DNA of 48,033 nucleotides from Rhizobiaceae bacterium (GTDB lineage Bacteria > Pseudomonadota > Alphaproteobacteria > Rhizobiales > Rhizobiaceae). The stretch lies in assembly GCA_028281105.1 (NCBI GenBank), contig JANQKQ010000030.1, positions 1-48,033 of the forward strand, written 5' to 3'. Position 1 is the first letter of the stretch, and each line of letters starts with the position of its first letter. Made by a program: the position numbers and the translations under genes. Under the pieces are notes generated by a model. That model saw only the letters and a list, made by a program, of their open reading frames with translations. It ran no database searches and had not been told where the DNA came from. This document shows positions 39,613 through 48,033 of the stretch, in pieces.

Positions 39613-40998
39613 CTAGCGCTGGTCGGGCGTGCGCAGGCCGTACCATTTGTCGCGCACCGCATGGTAGTGCTCGTCCGGCTGGTAGACCTCGACCTTCAGG
39701 CCCAGCTGGGCGGCGGAAAGCCGGCCGATGGCGGACAGCAGCGCATAGCCGGCCACCACCACATCGCGACGGGACCGGGTCAGGCTGATCTGCGCGTTGA
39801 TGACGTCCTGGCGGGTGTTGAGCACGTCAAGCGTGGTGCGCTGGCCGACATTGCGTTCCTCAACGATGCCGTCCAGGGCCAGGTTGGCGGCCGCGAGCTG
39901 GGCATTGCCGGCCTCGACGCTGGCGCGCGCCGACTCCAATTGAGCGAACGCGGAAACCACCGCCGCGCGCACGCTGTCGACCGACTGGTCGACCTCGATG
40001 CGCCGCTGGCCAAGCGTCTCCTTGTTCTGGCGCACGGTCGCCGAAACCCTGCCGCCCTGATAGATCGGCACCCGCAACGTGCTGGTGATCGAAAGCGAAT
40101 TGGTGATCGTGTCGTGCATCACGGCGTCGTAGCGCCGACGGGCGGTTCCCTCCAGCGATATGGTGGGCAGCAGATCGCTCTCGGCGGCCTTCACGTTATA
40201 GGTCGCCTGATCGACCAGGTGCCAGGTGGCCTGGATCGCAGGATGCTCTTCCATGGCGATGGCGACCGCCGCTGCCTGGCTGCGCGGCAGCCGCGCGCCG
40301 ATGCCGCGTGCGGGCTGCAGATTGGCGGGATCGCGGCCGATCACCTGGCGGTAAACGGCAATGGACGATTTCAGGCTGCCCTGGGCCGCCGAAAGCTCGG
40401 CCACCGCGGCGGCGCGGCGCGCACGCGCCTGTTCCACGTCCGTGCGCGTGCTCTCGCCCACATCGAAGCGCGCGCGTGCAGCACGTACCTCCTCTTCCAG
40501 GAACGCCAGGTTCTGCGTGCGGAACGAGGCGATCGCCTGATCGCGCAGCACGTCCATGTAGGCGCTGGCGGCATCGAACAGCACGTTCTGCTCGGTATTG
40601 CGCAGGGTTTCGCGCGACGCCTGAATGGCCGCTTCGGCCGCGGCGACGTTGTTGGCCGTCTTCATCGAGTCGAACAGGGTCTGGCTGATCGTGACGCCGA
40701 AACCGCCCGGCGTCAGGTTGGTGGTCACGCCCGAGGTGCTGCTTCTGGAATAGCCGTAGTCGGCCGAGCCGATGATCGAGGGGCGCAAGGCGGAAAGCGC
40801 TAGGGGAACGCCTTCGTTCGCGACCCGGTTGGCGGCGCGTTGTGCGTTGAGCGTGGGGTTTCCCACATAGGCGGCCCCCATCGCGCCGTAAATGGTCTCG
40901 GCGCGAGCGGGTGCCGGCGCACCGAAATGGGCGAACACCACCACGAACCCCAACAGGAGTTTGGCAAATAAGCGAAGCCTACTCAACGCAACATCCAT
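39613..40998 (-). CDS. tolC: TolC family outer-membrane efflux protein
   Basis: A 461-residue outer-membrane channel. A signal peptide with hydrophobic core LLLGFVVVFAHFG and cleavage region PARAE is at the N terminus. Two repeated halves follow, each with long coiled-coil helices (for example NTEQNVLFDAASAYMDVLRD and SVDSVRAAVVSAFAQLESAR) and beta-strands such as LTPGGFGVTISQTLFD and STLRVPIYQGGR. It forms the trimeric exit duct of drug efflux or type I secretion systems; no partner pump gene is in the window. The ATG at 40998 is chosen over a TTG three codons earlier. It lies 186 nt after the methyltransferase-like gene. Confidence 0.95.
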   Translation of the reverse strand: MDVALSRLRLFAKLLLGFVVVFAHFGAPAPARAETIYGAMGAAYVGNPTLNAQRAANRVANEGVPLALSALRPSIIGSADYGYSRSSTSGVTTNLTPGGFGVTISQTLFDSMKTANNVAAAEAAIQASRETLRNTEQNVLFDAASAYMDVLRDQAIASFRTQNLAFLEEEVRAARARFDVGESTRTDVEQARARRAAAVAELSAAQGSLKSSIAVYRQVIGRDPANLQPARGIGARLPRSQAAAVAIAMEEHPAIQATWHLVDQATYNVKAAESDLLPTISLEGTARRRYDAVMHDTITNSLSITSTLRVPIYQGGRVSATVRQNKETLGQRRIEVDQSVDSVRAAVVSAFAQLESARASVEAGNAQLAAANLALDGIVEERNVGQRTTLDVLNTRQDVINAQISLTRSRRDVVVAGYALLSAIGRLSAAQLGLKVEVYQPDEHYHAVRDKWYGLRTPDQR

Positions 40999-41184
40999 AC
41001 CCCACAAAACTCGACCGGCCGCCCATTGTTCAAGGCCGTCTGGCCCCGGCGCACCGATACCTCAACTCCATGCGCGCCTCAGCACGTTATCCTAACGCGG
41101 GCCGCGAGCGGGTCAAAACAAACTTCAGCTTGTGTGACCGGTTGTGGAAGCGCGTTGCACCCACGCCACAAGCTCGCGGCGCTG

Positions 41185-41847
41185 TTAGAACTCAAATTCC
41201 TCTTCGACCTCGAAGCCTGGCAGCAACGGCACGGCACAATTGAAGTGCGGCCAGCTGCTGATCCGGTCGCCCTCGCGTCTGTAGAGCACGGCCGAGGCCG
41301 CATTGCCGGTGCCCTCGACCAAAACCATGCGCCCGCCATCCTTCAACTGCCGCTTGAGCGCATCAGGCACCCTGGCGACGGCTCCTCCGACGAAAATCAC
41401 GTCATATGGACCCTCGGACGGATAGCCGCCTTCCAGCGGTCCGGTGACCACCACCGCGTTGTCGTGGCCCAGTTCGGCCAGCAGGTCGGCGGCGCGGCCG
41501 GCGAGCGCCTCGTCGCATTCCAGCGCCACGAGCGAGGCGCACAGGTTCGACAGCACAGCCGCCGAATAGCCGGTGGCGCAGCCCACGTCGAGAACGATGT
41601 CGTCTTCGCCGATATGGACCAGTTGCGCCATTCGCGCAAAACTGGCCGGCTCCAACATGTAGCGCGCGACCGGCGCCGTACCCAACGGCAGATCCTCGTC
41701 GATATAGGCCAACTGCCTTAGATGTTCGGGCACGAACTCTTCGCGCGGCACGGCCAGCATTGTCTCGATGATGTCGTGATCGGTCACGTCCGCGGGGCGC
41801 ACCTGACAGTCCACCATCTTGATCCTGGCCGACATAAATTCATTCAT
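41185..41847 (-). CDS. Protein-L-isoaspartate O-methyltransferase-like protein (divergent)
   Basis: A 220-residue class I SAM-dependent methyltransferase fold. Motif I VLDVGCATGYSAAV (85-98) and a post-I acidic residue ALECDE are clear. The N-terminal part, REEFVPEHLRQLAYIDEDLP, resembles PCMT. The block where true PCMTs have GQTIS reads LGTAPVARYMLEP, so repair activity on isoaspartate is doubtful. Genes of this type commonly precede tolC in Hyphomicrobiales. GGGAG lies upstream of the ATG; a second ATG four codons later (SARIKMVDCQ) is an alternative start. Cytoplasmic; substrate unknown. Confidence 0.85.
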   Translation of the reverse strand: MNEFMSARIKMVDCQVRPADVTDHDIIETMLAVPREEFVPEHLRQLAYIDEDLPLGTAPVARYMLEPASFARMAQLVHIGEDDIVLDVGCATGYSAAVLSNLCASLVALECDEALAGRAADLLAELGHDNAVVVTGPLEGGYPSEGPYDVIFVGGAVARVPDALKRQLKDGGRMVLVEGTGNAASAVLYRREGDRISSWPHFNCAVPLLPGFEVEEEFEF

Positions 41848-41980
41848 GGAGCCGGCTCCCGTACAAGCGGTAATGCGATGTGGCCCGAGCCTCGCCCGCG
41901 TTACACCATGGTTGCGTCAGCCGCGCAACATCGTGCCCGATGAATTTTACACGGCGATGGGGATAGAGCTTCCAGGGCGC

Positions 41981-44749
41981 TCACGCGGCTTCGACACGGG
42001 CGGCGCAGAACTTGAACTCGGGGATCTTGCCGAACGGATCGAGCTTGGGATTGGTCAACCGGTTGGCCGGCGCTTCGTTGAAACAGAACGGCATGAACAC
42101 CATGCCGTCGGCCACCTCGCGATCGGCGCGCAACACCGCCTCGACCCGCCCGCGACGGGTGTCGACGGAAACCATCTGGCCCGCGGTGAAGCCGAGGCGG
42201 CGGATTTCGCGCGGGTTCATCGCAGCGATCCCCTCCGGCTCCAGGTCGTCGAGCACGCCGGCGCGCCGGGTCATCGCGCCCGTGTGCCAATGTTCCAGCA
42301 GCCGGCCGGTGGTCAGCACCAGCGGGTATTCTTCGTCAGGCATCTCGTCGGGTGCGATCAGGTCCGCCGGCACCAGTCTGCCGCGCCCGTCTTCGGTCGG
42401 GAATCCTTCTCGGAAGATGATGTCGTTGCCGGGCAGGTCCGGCGCGTCGGCGGGATAGGTCACCGCCTCCTCACGCTCCAGCCGCTCCCAGTCGATGTGA
42501 TTGAGCGACGGCATTACCTGCTGCATCTCGCGGTAGACGTCGGAAATGTGTTCGTAGCGCCAGTCGAGCCCCAGCCCGTTGGCCAGGTCGCGGATCAGTT
42601 CCCAGTCCTGGCGCGCCTCGCCGGGCAGCGGCACCGCCGGCCGACCCAACTGCACCTGCCGGTTGGTGTTGGTATAGGTGCCGAGCTTTTCGGCATGCGC
42701 GGAGGCCGGGAACACCACGTCCGCGTGCCAGGCGGTCTCGGTGAGGAAAATGTCTTGGACCACCAGATGCTGCAGATGGGCCAGCGCGGCGCGGGCATGG
42801 GTCTGGTCGGGGTCGGACATGGCCGGGTTCTCGCCCATGATGAACATGCCCTTGATCTGGTCGGCATGGACCGCGTCCATGATCTCGACCACGGTGAGAC
42901 CTTTGTTGGGGTCGAGCGGCCGACCCCATAGATCCACGTAGCCTTCACGGATGTCCGGGTTTTCCACCGACTTATAATCGGGAAAGAACATCGGGATCAG
43001 ACCGGCATCGGAAGCGCCCTGCACGTTGTTCTGCCCGCGTAGCGGATGCAGGCCGGTGCCGTCACGGCCCACATGGCCGGTGGTCAGCGCCAGCGCGATC
43101 AGACAGCGCGAATTGTCGGTGCCGTGCACATGCTGCGAGATGCCCATTCCCCAGAAGATGATCGAGCGCTCGGCCTTGGCGTAGGTGCGTGCGACCTCGC
43201 GGATCGTTTCGGCCGGCACGTCACAGACCGGCGCCATTGCCTCGGGCGAAAAGTCTTTCACCTTGTCTTTGAGCGCGGCAAACCCGGTCACATGCGCCTG
43301 TATATATTGCTCGTCGTAGAGCTTCTCGTCGACGATCACATGCAGCATGGCGTTGAGCAGCGCCACGTCCGTGCCCGGTTTGAACCGGATCGGGTGGGTG
43401 GCGTGGCGCATCAGCCCCTGACTGCGCGGATCGACGACGATGAGCTTGGCGCCGCGCTTGGCCGCCTGCTTGAGATAGGTGGCCGCGACCGGGTGGTTGG
43501 TCGCCGGCCGGGCGCCGATGACCATGATGCAGTCGGCCTGCTCGGCGGCGGTGAACGGCGCGGATACCGCACCCGAGCCGATGCCCTCCAGCAGCGCGGC
43601 GACCGAGGAGGCATGGCACAGCCGAGTGCAGTGGTCCACGTTGTTGGTGCCGAAACCCTGGCGAATGAACTTCTGGAACAGATAAGCTTCCTCATTGGAG
43701 CCTTTCGCGGAACCGAAACCGGACAACGCCGCACCGCCATCGCGATCAAGGATGGTCTTGAAGCCGGCGACCGCCCGGCCCATTGCCTCTTCCCAAGTCG
43801 CTTCGCGAAAGATGGTCAGCGGATCGACATCCCGCAGATCGATGTCTCCGGCCTTGGGCGCATCGTCGCGACGGACCAACGGGTTCGTCAACCGGTCCGG
43901 GTGGTTGATGTAATCGAAGCCGAAGCGGCCCTTCACACACAGCCGGTTCTCGTTGGCCGGGCCGTCGCGGCCGTCGATCTGGACGATCTTGTCGTCCTTG
44001 ACGCGTACCGTAGTCTGGCAGCCAACGCCGCAATAGGGGCAGACCGAGTTGATCTCACGATCGAAATCCTCGACGTCGCGCGTCTTATTCGCCTCATCCA
44101 TCAGGCTCTTTTCATAGAGCGCACCGGTCGGACACGCCTGGACGCATTCGCCGCAGGTGACGCAGGTCGACATGCCCATCGGGTCTTCCAGATCGAAGAT
44201 CGGCGCGGCTTCGTGCCCACGCCCGCCCATGCCGATCACGTCGTTGACCTGCACCTCGCGGCAGGCGCGCACGCATGCTCCACAGGCGATACACGCATCG
44301 AGATTGACCGCGATCGCCGGATTGGAGATGTCGAAGCCGCAATCGACGGGCGCATCGGCGAATTTCGACGGTAGCCGGTCCGAGCCGGCGATACCCCATT
44401 CCGACGCCCAGGCCCAGAACTCAGAGCGCGCATCCGGCCCGTCCTGCGGAGCGCGCATGTCGGCGGCCAGTAGTTCGAACACCATGCGCCGCGATTTATC
44501 GGCGCGCTCGGTGTCGGTCTTGACCACCATGCCCTCGCTCGGCGTGCGAATGCACGACGCCGCCAACACCCGCTCACCTTCGATCTCCACCATGCAGGCG
44601 CGGCAGTTGCCGTCCGGCCGGTAGCCGGGCGCATCCACATGGCACAGATGCGGAATGCGCGTGCCTTCGCGCTTGGCCACCTGCCAGATGGTTTCGCCCG
44701 GTTCGGCGGTGACTTGGCGTCCGTCGAGGGTGAAGGGGATTTTGGTCAT
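41981..44749 (-). CDS. fdhA: Formate dehydrogenase alpha subunit (Mo/W-bisPGD, NAD-dependent type)
   Basis: A 922-residue catalytic subunit that oxidises formate to CO2. In order: a [2Fe-2S] domain with Cys36, 49, 52 and 66; two ferredoxin-type [4Fe-4S] motifs (CIACGACVRAC near 153-163, CVTCGECVQAC near 196-206); the [4Fe-4S] of the pterin domain (CPYCGVGC near 237-244, partner CVKG near 271); and the metal ligand Cys378 followed by His379 in CTRLCHA. The ligand is Cys, not selenocysteine. The extra His/Cys cluster of NuoG-like subunits is absent at 100-140. No twin-arginine signal, so cytoplasmic. It lies 34 nt after fdhB. Confidence 0.95.
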   Translation of the reverse strand: MTKIPFTLDGRQVTAEPGETIWQVAKREGTRIPHLCHVDAPGYRPDGNCRACMVEIEGERVLAASCIRTPSEGMVVKTDTERADKSRRMVFELLAADMRAPQDGPDARSEFWAWASEWGIAGSDRLPSKFADAPVDCGFDISNPAIAVNLDACIACGACVRACREVQVNDVIGMGGRGHEAAPIFDLEDPMGMSTCVTCGECVQACPTGALYEKSLMDEANKTRDVEDFDREINSVCPYCGVGCQTTVRVKDDKIVQIDGRDGPANENRLCVKGRFGFDYINHPDRLTNPLVRRDDAPKAGDIDLRDVDPLTIFREATWEEAMGRAVAGFKTILDRDGGAALSGFGSAKGSNEEAYLFQKFIRQGFGTNNVDHCTRLCHASSVAALLEGIGSGAVSAPFTAAEQADCIMVIGARPATNHPVAATYLKQAAKRGAKLIVVDPRSQGLMRHATHPIRFKPGTDVALLNAMLHVIVDEKLYDEQYIQAHVTGFAALKDKVKDFSPEAMAPVCDVPAETIREVARTYAKAERSIIFWGMGISQHVHGTDNSRCLIALALTTGHVGRDGTGLHPLRGQNNVQGASDAGLIPMFFPDYKSVENPDIREGYVDLWGRPLDPNKGLTVVEIMDAVHADQIKGMFIMGENPAMSDPDQTHARAALAHLQHLVVQDIFLTETAWHADVVFPASAHAEKLGTYTNTNRQVQLGRPAVPLPGEARQDWELIRDLANGLGLDWRYEHISDVYREMQQVMPSLNHIDWERLEREEAVTYPADAPDLPGNDIIFREGFPTEDGRGRLVPADLIAPDEMPDEEYPLVLTTGRLLEHWHTGAMTRRAGVLDDLEPEGIAAMNPREIRRLGFTAGQMVSVDTRRGRVEAVLRADREVADGMVFMPFCFNEAPANRLTNPKLDPFGKIPEFKFCAARVEAA

Positions 44750-44783
44750 GGGCTCATCATATCCGAACTTGGGTCCTGCGCCA

Positions 44784-46493
44784 TCACACCTCCCCGCGAA
44801 AATGCGTCAGCAGGTGGTTTACCGGATTGGGCGCGGCTTGGCCCAGGCCGCAAATCGAGGCGTCGCGCATCACGGTTTCAAGGTCCCGCAACGCCCCTTC
44901 GTCCAGCGGGCCGTCGCGCGACAGCAGCTTCACCATCTTCTCCGTGCCGCCGCGGCACGGCGTGCACTGGCCGCAGCTTTCGTGGGCGAAGAATTTCAGC
45001 AGGTTGATGGTGGCGTCTTTGACCGAATCCTTGTCCGACAGGATCACCACCGCGTGCGAGCCGACAAAGGCTCCGAGTTCGGCCAGCGGACCGCCGAAGT
45101 CGAGCGGGATTTCGTCCATCGACGCCGGCAGAATACCACCCGAGGCGCCGCCCGGCAGATAGGCGGCGAAGGCGTGGCCGTCGGCCATGCCGCCACAATG
45201 TTCGTCGATCAGTTCGCGCACGGTGACGCCAGCCGGAGCCAGCTTGACGCCCGGTTCTTTCACCCGTCCCGACACCGACCAGGAGCGTACGCCGGGATGG
45301 CCTTCGCGTCCCCGGGCGGCGAACCAGTCCGGCCCCTTCTCGACGATGTCGCGCACCCACCACAGGGTTTCCACATTGTGATTGAGGGTGGGTTTGCCGA
45401 ACAGGCCCACCTCGGCGATGTAGGGTGGGCGGTGGCGTGGCAGGCCGCGCTTGCCTTCGATCGACTCGATCATCGCGCTCTCTTCGCCGCAGATATAGGC
45501 GCCCGCGCCGCGCCGCAGCTCGATGAAGCCTGGCTCGATCAGTTCGGCCGCCTCCAAGGCGGCAATCTCGCGGCGCAGGATTTCCAACACGGCCGGGTAT
45601 TCGTCGCGCATGTAGATATAGATGCGCTCGGCTTCGACGAAATGCGCGGCGATCAGCGCGCCTTCGAACATGCGATGCGGATCGCGCTCCAGATAATAGC
45701 GATCCTTGAAGGTGCCCGGTTCGCCCTCGTCGCCATTGATGGTCATCAGTCGCGGACCGGCAAAGCCGGAGACGATCTTCCATTTCATGTGCGCGGGAAA
45801 GCCTGCCCCGCCAAGGCCGCGCAGCCCGGCCTTTTCCAGCATCTCCAGCATCGAGGCGAACGCGATCGCGCCTTCGCCGATGCGCCTGAAAAGCCCGTAG
45901 CCACCTTCCGCCCGGTACTGCTCAAGATCGACATAGTCGGGAATGGAGGGCGGCAGATCGGCATTCGACTTGGCCCCCTTCGCCAACTCCGTGAGTCCCT
46001 CAACGGTGGCGTGATCGATCTCCCGGTTGCCGATGCGCGCCGCCGGGGCCACGTCGCAGCCGCCCATGCAGGGCGCGTGCACCACGCGCACCCGGCCAGG
46101 GTCAACGCCGGCCTTCAATTCATCAATCAGCTTCTCCGCTCCGGCGAGCGCGCATGACAGCGAGTCACAGACCCTGATCGTCAGCGGCGGCGGAGGGATC
46201 TCGTCCTCCTTGACGATATCGAAGTGATCGTAGAACGAGGCGACCTCGTAGACTTCCGCCTGCGACAGGCGCATGTCTTCGGCCAGCGCCCGCAGGTGCC
46301 TGGCATGCAGGCAGCCGAAATGGTCCTGCAGGACGTGCAGGTATTCGATCAACAGGTCAGGCCGGCGGGGGCCGTCGCCCAACAGCGCTACGACTTCGGC
46401 AAGGGCGGCTTCATCCAGTTGCCGGCCACGCGGCAGAAAGGACTTGCGCCCGCCGCGCCCTCCCCGTCCGTCTTGCTTGGGCTTCGCCTCCAT
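44784..46493 (-). CDS. fdhB: Formate dehydrogenase beta subunit, NuoE-NuoF fusion
   Basis: A 569-residue diaphorase subunit. The first ~165 residues are NuoE-like with [2Fe-2S] ligands Cys109, 114, 142 and 146 (CDSLSC, CMGGC). From about 190 it is NuoF-like with the FMN/NADH blocks GLGGAGFPAHMKW, GDEGEPGTFKDR and GAGAYICGEES, and the [4Fe-4S] ligands ESCGQCTPCRGG plus a later Cys in SICGLG. It passes electrons from FdhA to NAD+. The fusion is like Fdh1B of Methylobacterium. The ATG at 46493 is used; a TTG precedes it. It starts 12 nt after fhs. Confidence 0.95.
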   Translation of the reverse strand: MEAKPKQDGRGGRGGRKSFLPRGRQLDEAALAEVVALLGDGPRRPDLLIEYLHVLQDHFGCLHARHLRALAEDMRLSQAEVYEVASFYDHFDIVKEDEIPPPPLTIRVCDSLSCALAGAEKLIDELKAGVDPGRVRVVHAPCMGGCDVAPAARIGNREIDHATVEGLTELAKGAKSNADLPPSIPDYVDLEQYRAEGGYGLFRRIGEGAIAFASMLEMLEKAGLRGLGGAGFPAHMKWKIVSGFAGPRLMTINGDEGEPGTFKDRYYLERDPHRMFEGALIAAHFVEAERIYIYMRDEYPAVLEILRREIAALEAAELIEPGFIELRRGAGAYICGEESAMIESIEGKRGLPRHRPPYIAEVGLFGKPTLNHNVETLWWVRDIVEKGPDWFAARGREGHPGVRSWSVSGRVKEPGVKLAPAGVTVRELIDEHCGGMADGHAFAAYLPGGASGGILPASMDEIPLDFGGPLAELGAFVGSHAVVILSDKDSVKDATINLLKFFAHESCGQCTPCRGGTEKMVKLLSRDGPLDEGALRDLETVMRDASICGLGQAAPNPVNHLLTHFRGEV

Positions 46494-46505
46494 CAATATG
46501 ACTTT

Positions 46506-48033
46506 CTAGAACAGCCCTTGCACGTCGCCATGATCGTCCAGGTGAATGGCTTCCGCCGCCGGCACCCGAGGCAGGCCCGGCATGGTCATGATCTCCCCGC
46601 AGATCGCCACCACGAAGCCGGCTCCCGCCGAAAGCCGCACCTCGCGGATCGGCACCGAATGGCCGACCGGCGCGCCGCGCAGGTTCGGGTCGGTCGAGAA
46701 CGAATATTGCGTTTTGGCCATGCACACCGGCAGCTTGCCGTAACCCGCCTCCTCCCAGGCTTTGAGCTGATCGCGGATCGACTTGTTGGCCAGCACCTCG
46801 TCGGCGCGATAGATGCGCTTGGCGATGGTCTCGATCTTCTCGAACAGGCCCAGTTCGTCCGCGTAGAGCGGTGCGTACTGCGCCGTGCCGGAATCGATGA
46901 TCTCGACCACCTTCTCCGCCAGGTCCTTGGTGCCCTTGGAGCCTTCCGCCCAGTGCCGGCACAGCACGGCCTCGGCGCCGTGTGCGGCCACATACTCCTT
47001 CACCGCTTCGATCTCCGCATCGGTGTCGGAGATGAAATGGTTGATGGCGACCACCGCCGGCACGCCGAACTGTTTGATGTTCTCGATGTGGCGACCCAGA
47101 TTGGCGCAGCCCTTCTTCACCGCCTCGACGTTCTCTACGCCCAAGTCCTCCTTGGCGACGCCGCCGTTCATCTTGGTGGCGCGAATGGTGGCGACGATGA
47201 CGACGGCTTGTGGTGCGATCCCAGCCTTGCGGCACTTGATATTGAGGAACTTCTCCGCCCCCAGATCGGCACCGAAGCCGGCCTCGGTCACCACATAGTC
47301 GGCCAGCTTCAGCGCCGTCTTGGTGGCGATCACCGAGTTGCAGCCGTGCGCGATATTGGCGAACGGCCCGCCATGGACGAAGGCCGGATTGTGCTCCAAC
47401 GTCTGCACCAGGTTCGGCTGCATCGCCTGGGCAAGCAGCACCGTCATCGCGCCGTCGGCCTTGATGTCGCGGCAATAGACCGGCGAGCGGTCGCGGCGAT
47501 AGGCGACGATGATGTCGCCCAGGCGCTGGCGCAGATCGTCCAGATCGTTGGCCAGGCACAGAATCGCCATCACTTCGGAAGCCACCGTGATGTCAAAGCC
47601 GGCCTCGCGCGGAAAGCCGTTGGCCACGCCCCCCAGACTGGCGGTGATCTGCCGCAGCGCCCGGTCGTTCATGTCCATCACCCGGCGCCAGGTCACCCGG
47701 CGGGTGTCGATGCCCAGCTCGTTGCCCCAATAGACGTGGTTGTCGATCATCGCCGACAGCAGGTTGTGGGCAGACGTGATCGCGTGGAAATCGCCGGTGA
47801 AATGCAGGTTCATCTCCTCCATCGGCACCACCTGCGCATAACCGCCGCCGGCCGCTCCGCCCTTCATACCGAAGCACGGGCCCAGCGACGCCTCGCGGAT
47901 ACATATGGCCGCGTTCTTGCCGATGGCGTTGAGCCCGTCGCCCAGGCCCACGGTGGTGGTGGTCTTGCCCTCGCCCGCCGGCGTCGGATTGATGGCGGTG
48001 ACCAGGATCAGCTTGCCGTCGGGCTTGTCCGCC
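46506..48033 (-). CDS. fhs: Formate-tetrahydrofolate ligase (5' end outside window)
   Basis: About 508 residues are visible; the family has about 555, so roughly the first 50 are missing beyond the window. The P-loop-like ATP block [11 protein letters not shown] is at the very edge, followed by VGLGDGLN, the [20 protein letters not shown] block and [19 protein letters not shown]. It joins formate to tetrahydrofolate with ATP, giving 10-formyl-THF. Being the first gene of a set with fdhB and fdhA, it places formate at a branch between oxidation for NADH and entry into folate C1 metabolism. Confidence 0.97.
   Translation of the reverse strand, partial: ADKPDGKLILVTAINPTPAGEGKTTTTVGLGDGLNAIGKNAAICIREASLGPCFGMKGGAAGGGYAQVVPMEEMNLHFTGDFHAITSAHNLLSAMIDNHVYWGNELGIDTRRVTWRRVMDMNDRALRQITASLGGVANGFPREAGFDITVASEVMAILCLANDLDDLRQRLGDIIVAYRRDRSPVYCRDIKADGAMTVLLAQAMQPNLVQTLEHNPAFVHGGPFANIAHGCNSVIATKTALKLADYVVTEAGFGADLGAEKFLNIKCRKAGIAPQAVVIVATIRATKMNGGVAKEDLGVENVEAVKKGCANLGRHIENIKQFGVPAVVAINHFISDTDAEIEAVKEYVAAHGAEAVLCRHWAEGSKGTKDLAEKVVEIIDSGTAQYAPLYADELGLFEKIETIAKRIYRADEVLANKSIRDQLKAWEEAGYGKLPVCMAKTQYSFSTDPNLRGAPVGHSVPIREVRLSAGAGFVVAICGEIMTMPGLPRVPAAEAIHLDDHGDVQGLF

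Noticed and set aside
41911-41929. Hairpin GTTGCG/CGCAAC after fdhA as an intrinsic terminator
   Set aside because: Stem of 6 bp and no T-run on the transcribed strand; not enough to call.
43600-43640. Selenocysteine codon in the formate dehydrogenase active site
   Set aside because: The metal-ligand position is an ordinary Cys codon in CTRLCHA and the frame is uninterrupted.

Overview
The window is high-GC, gene-dense alphaproteobacterial chromosome, most likely Hyphomicrobiales (Rhizobiales). The support is the gene order rpsL-rpsG-fusA-tuf-rpsJ-...-secY-adk-rpsM-rpsK-rpoA-rplQ-degP, an ATP12-type F1 chaperone gene, a lon-hupB pair, a methyltransferase-tolC pair and an FDH with a fused NuoE/NuoF beta subunit. 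The species cannot be named from the sequence alone. I see no prophage, insertion sequence or CRISPR array.

Bases 1-3.2 kb hold the end of an MFS exporter gene converging on a gene for a GcvT-fused FAD dehydrogenase of the dimethylglycine/sarcosine type. Bases 3.3-6.3 kb hold hupB, with a clear terminator, and lon. Bases 6.5-9.0 kb hold davA and davB, overlapping by 4 nt; their products are 5-aminovaleramidase and lysine 2-monooxygenase, the first two steps of lysine breakdown through aminovaleramide. A small EEP-fold hydrolase gene and a doeA-like ectoine hydrolase gene oppose them. tRNA-Leu(GAG) and a palindrome-rich spacer precede lipB at 11.1-12.2 kb, and lipB is overlapped on its antisense strand by the tail of an uncharacterised gene.

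From 20.0 kb down to 13.3 kb on the minus strand lies a tightly packed housekeeping operon: degP, rarA, crcB, a pseudouridine synthase, a HAD phosphatase, ATP12 and an EamA permease. Several stops and starts overlap as TGATG or ATGA.

From 39.5 kb down to 20.1 kb on the minus strand is the complete str-S10-spc-alpha super-operon: 24 ribosomal protein genes from rpsL to rplO plus EF-G, EF-Tu, SecY and Adk, then rpsM, rpsK, rpoA and rplQ. Good sigma70-like promoters sit upstream of rpsL and rpsM. The run is broken by REP-like palindromes in two places (rpsJ-rplC and adk-rpsM), and a short, well-positioned leader ORF ends on the rpsL start codon.

Bases 39.6-48 kb hold tolC, a divergent protein-isoaspartate-methyltransferase-like gene, and a C1 operon in the order fhs, fdhB, fdhA. 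This joins formate activation to tetrahydrofolate with NAD-dependent molybdenum/tungsten formate dehydrogenase. Together with the GcvT-fused dehydrogenase it points to active C1 metabolism.

I found no convincing wholly new system. The most worthwhile leads are the palindromic elements inside the ribosomal operon, the rpsL leader ORF, and the antisense tail over lipB.
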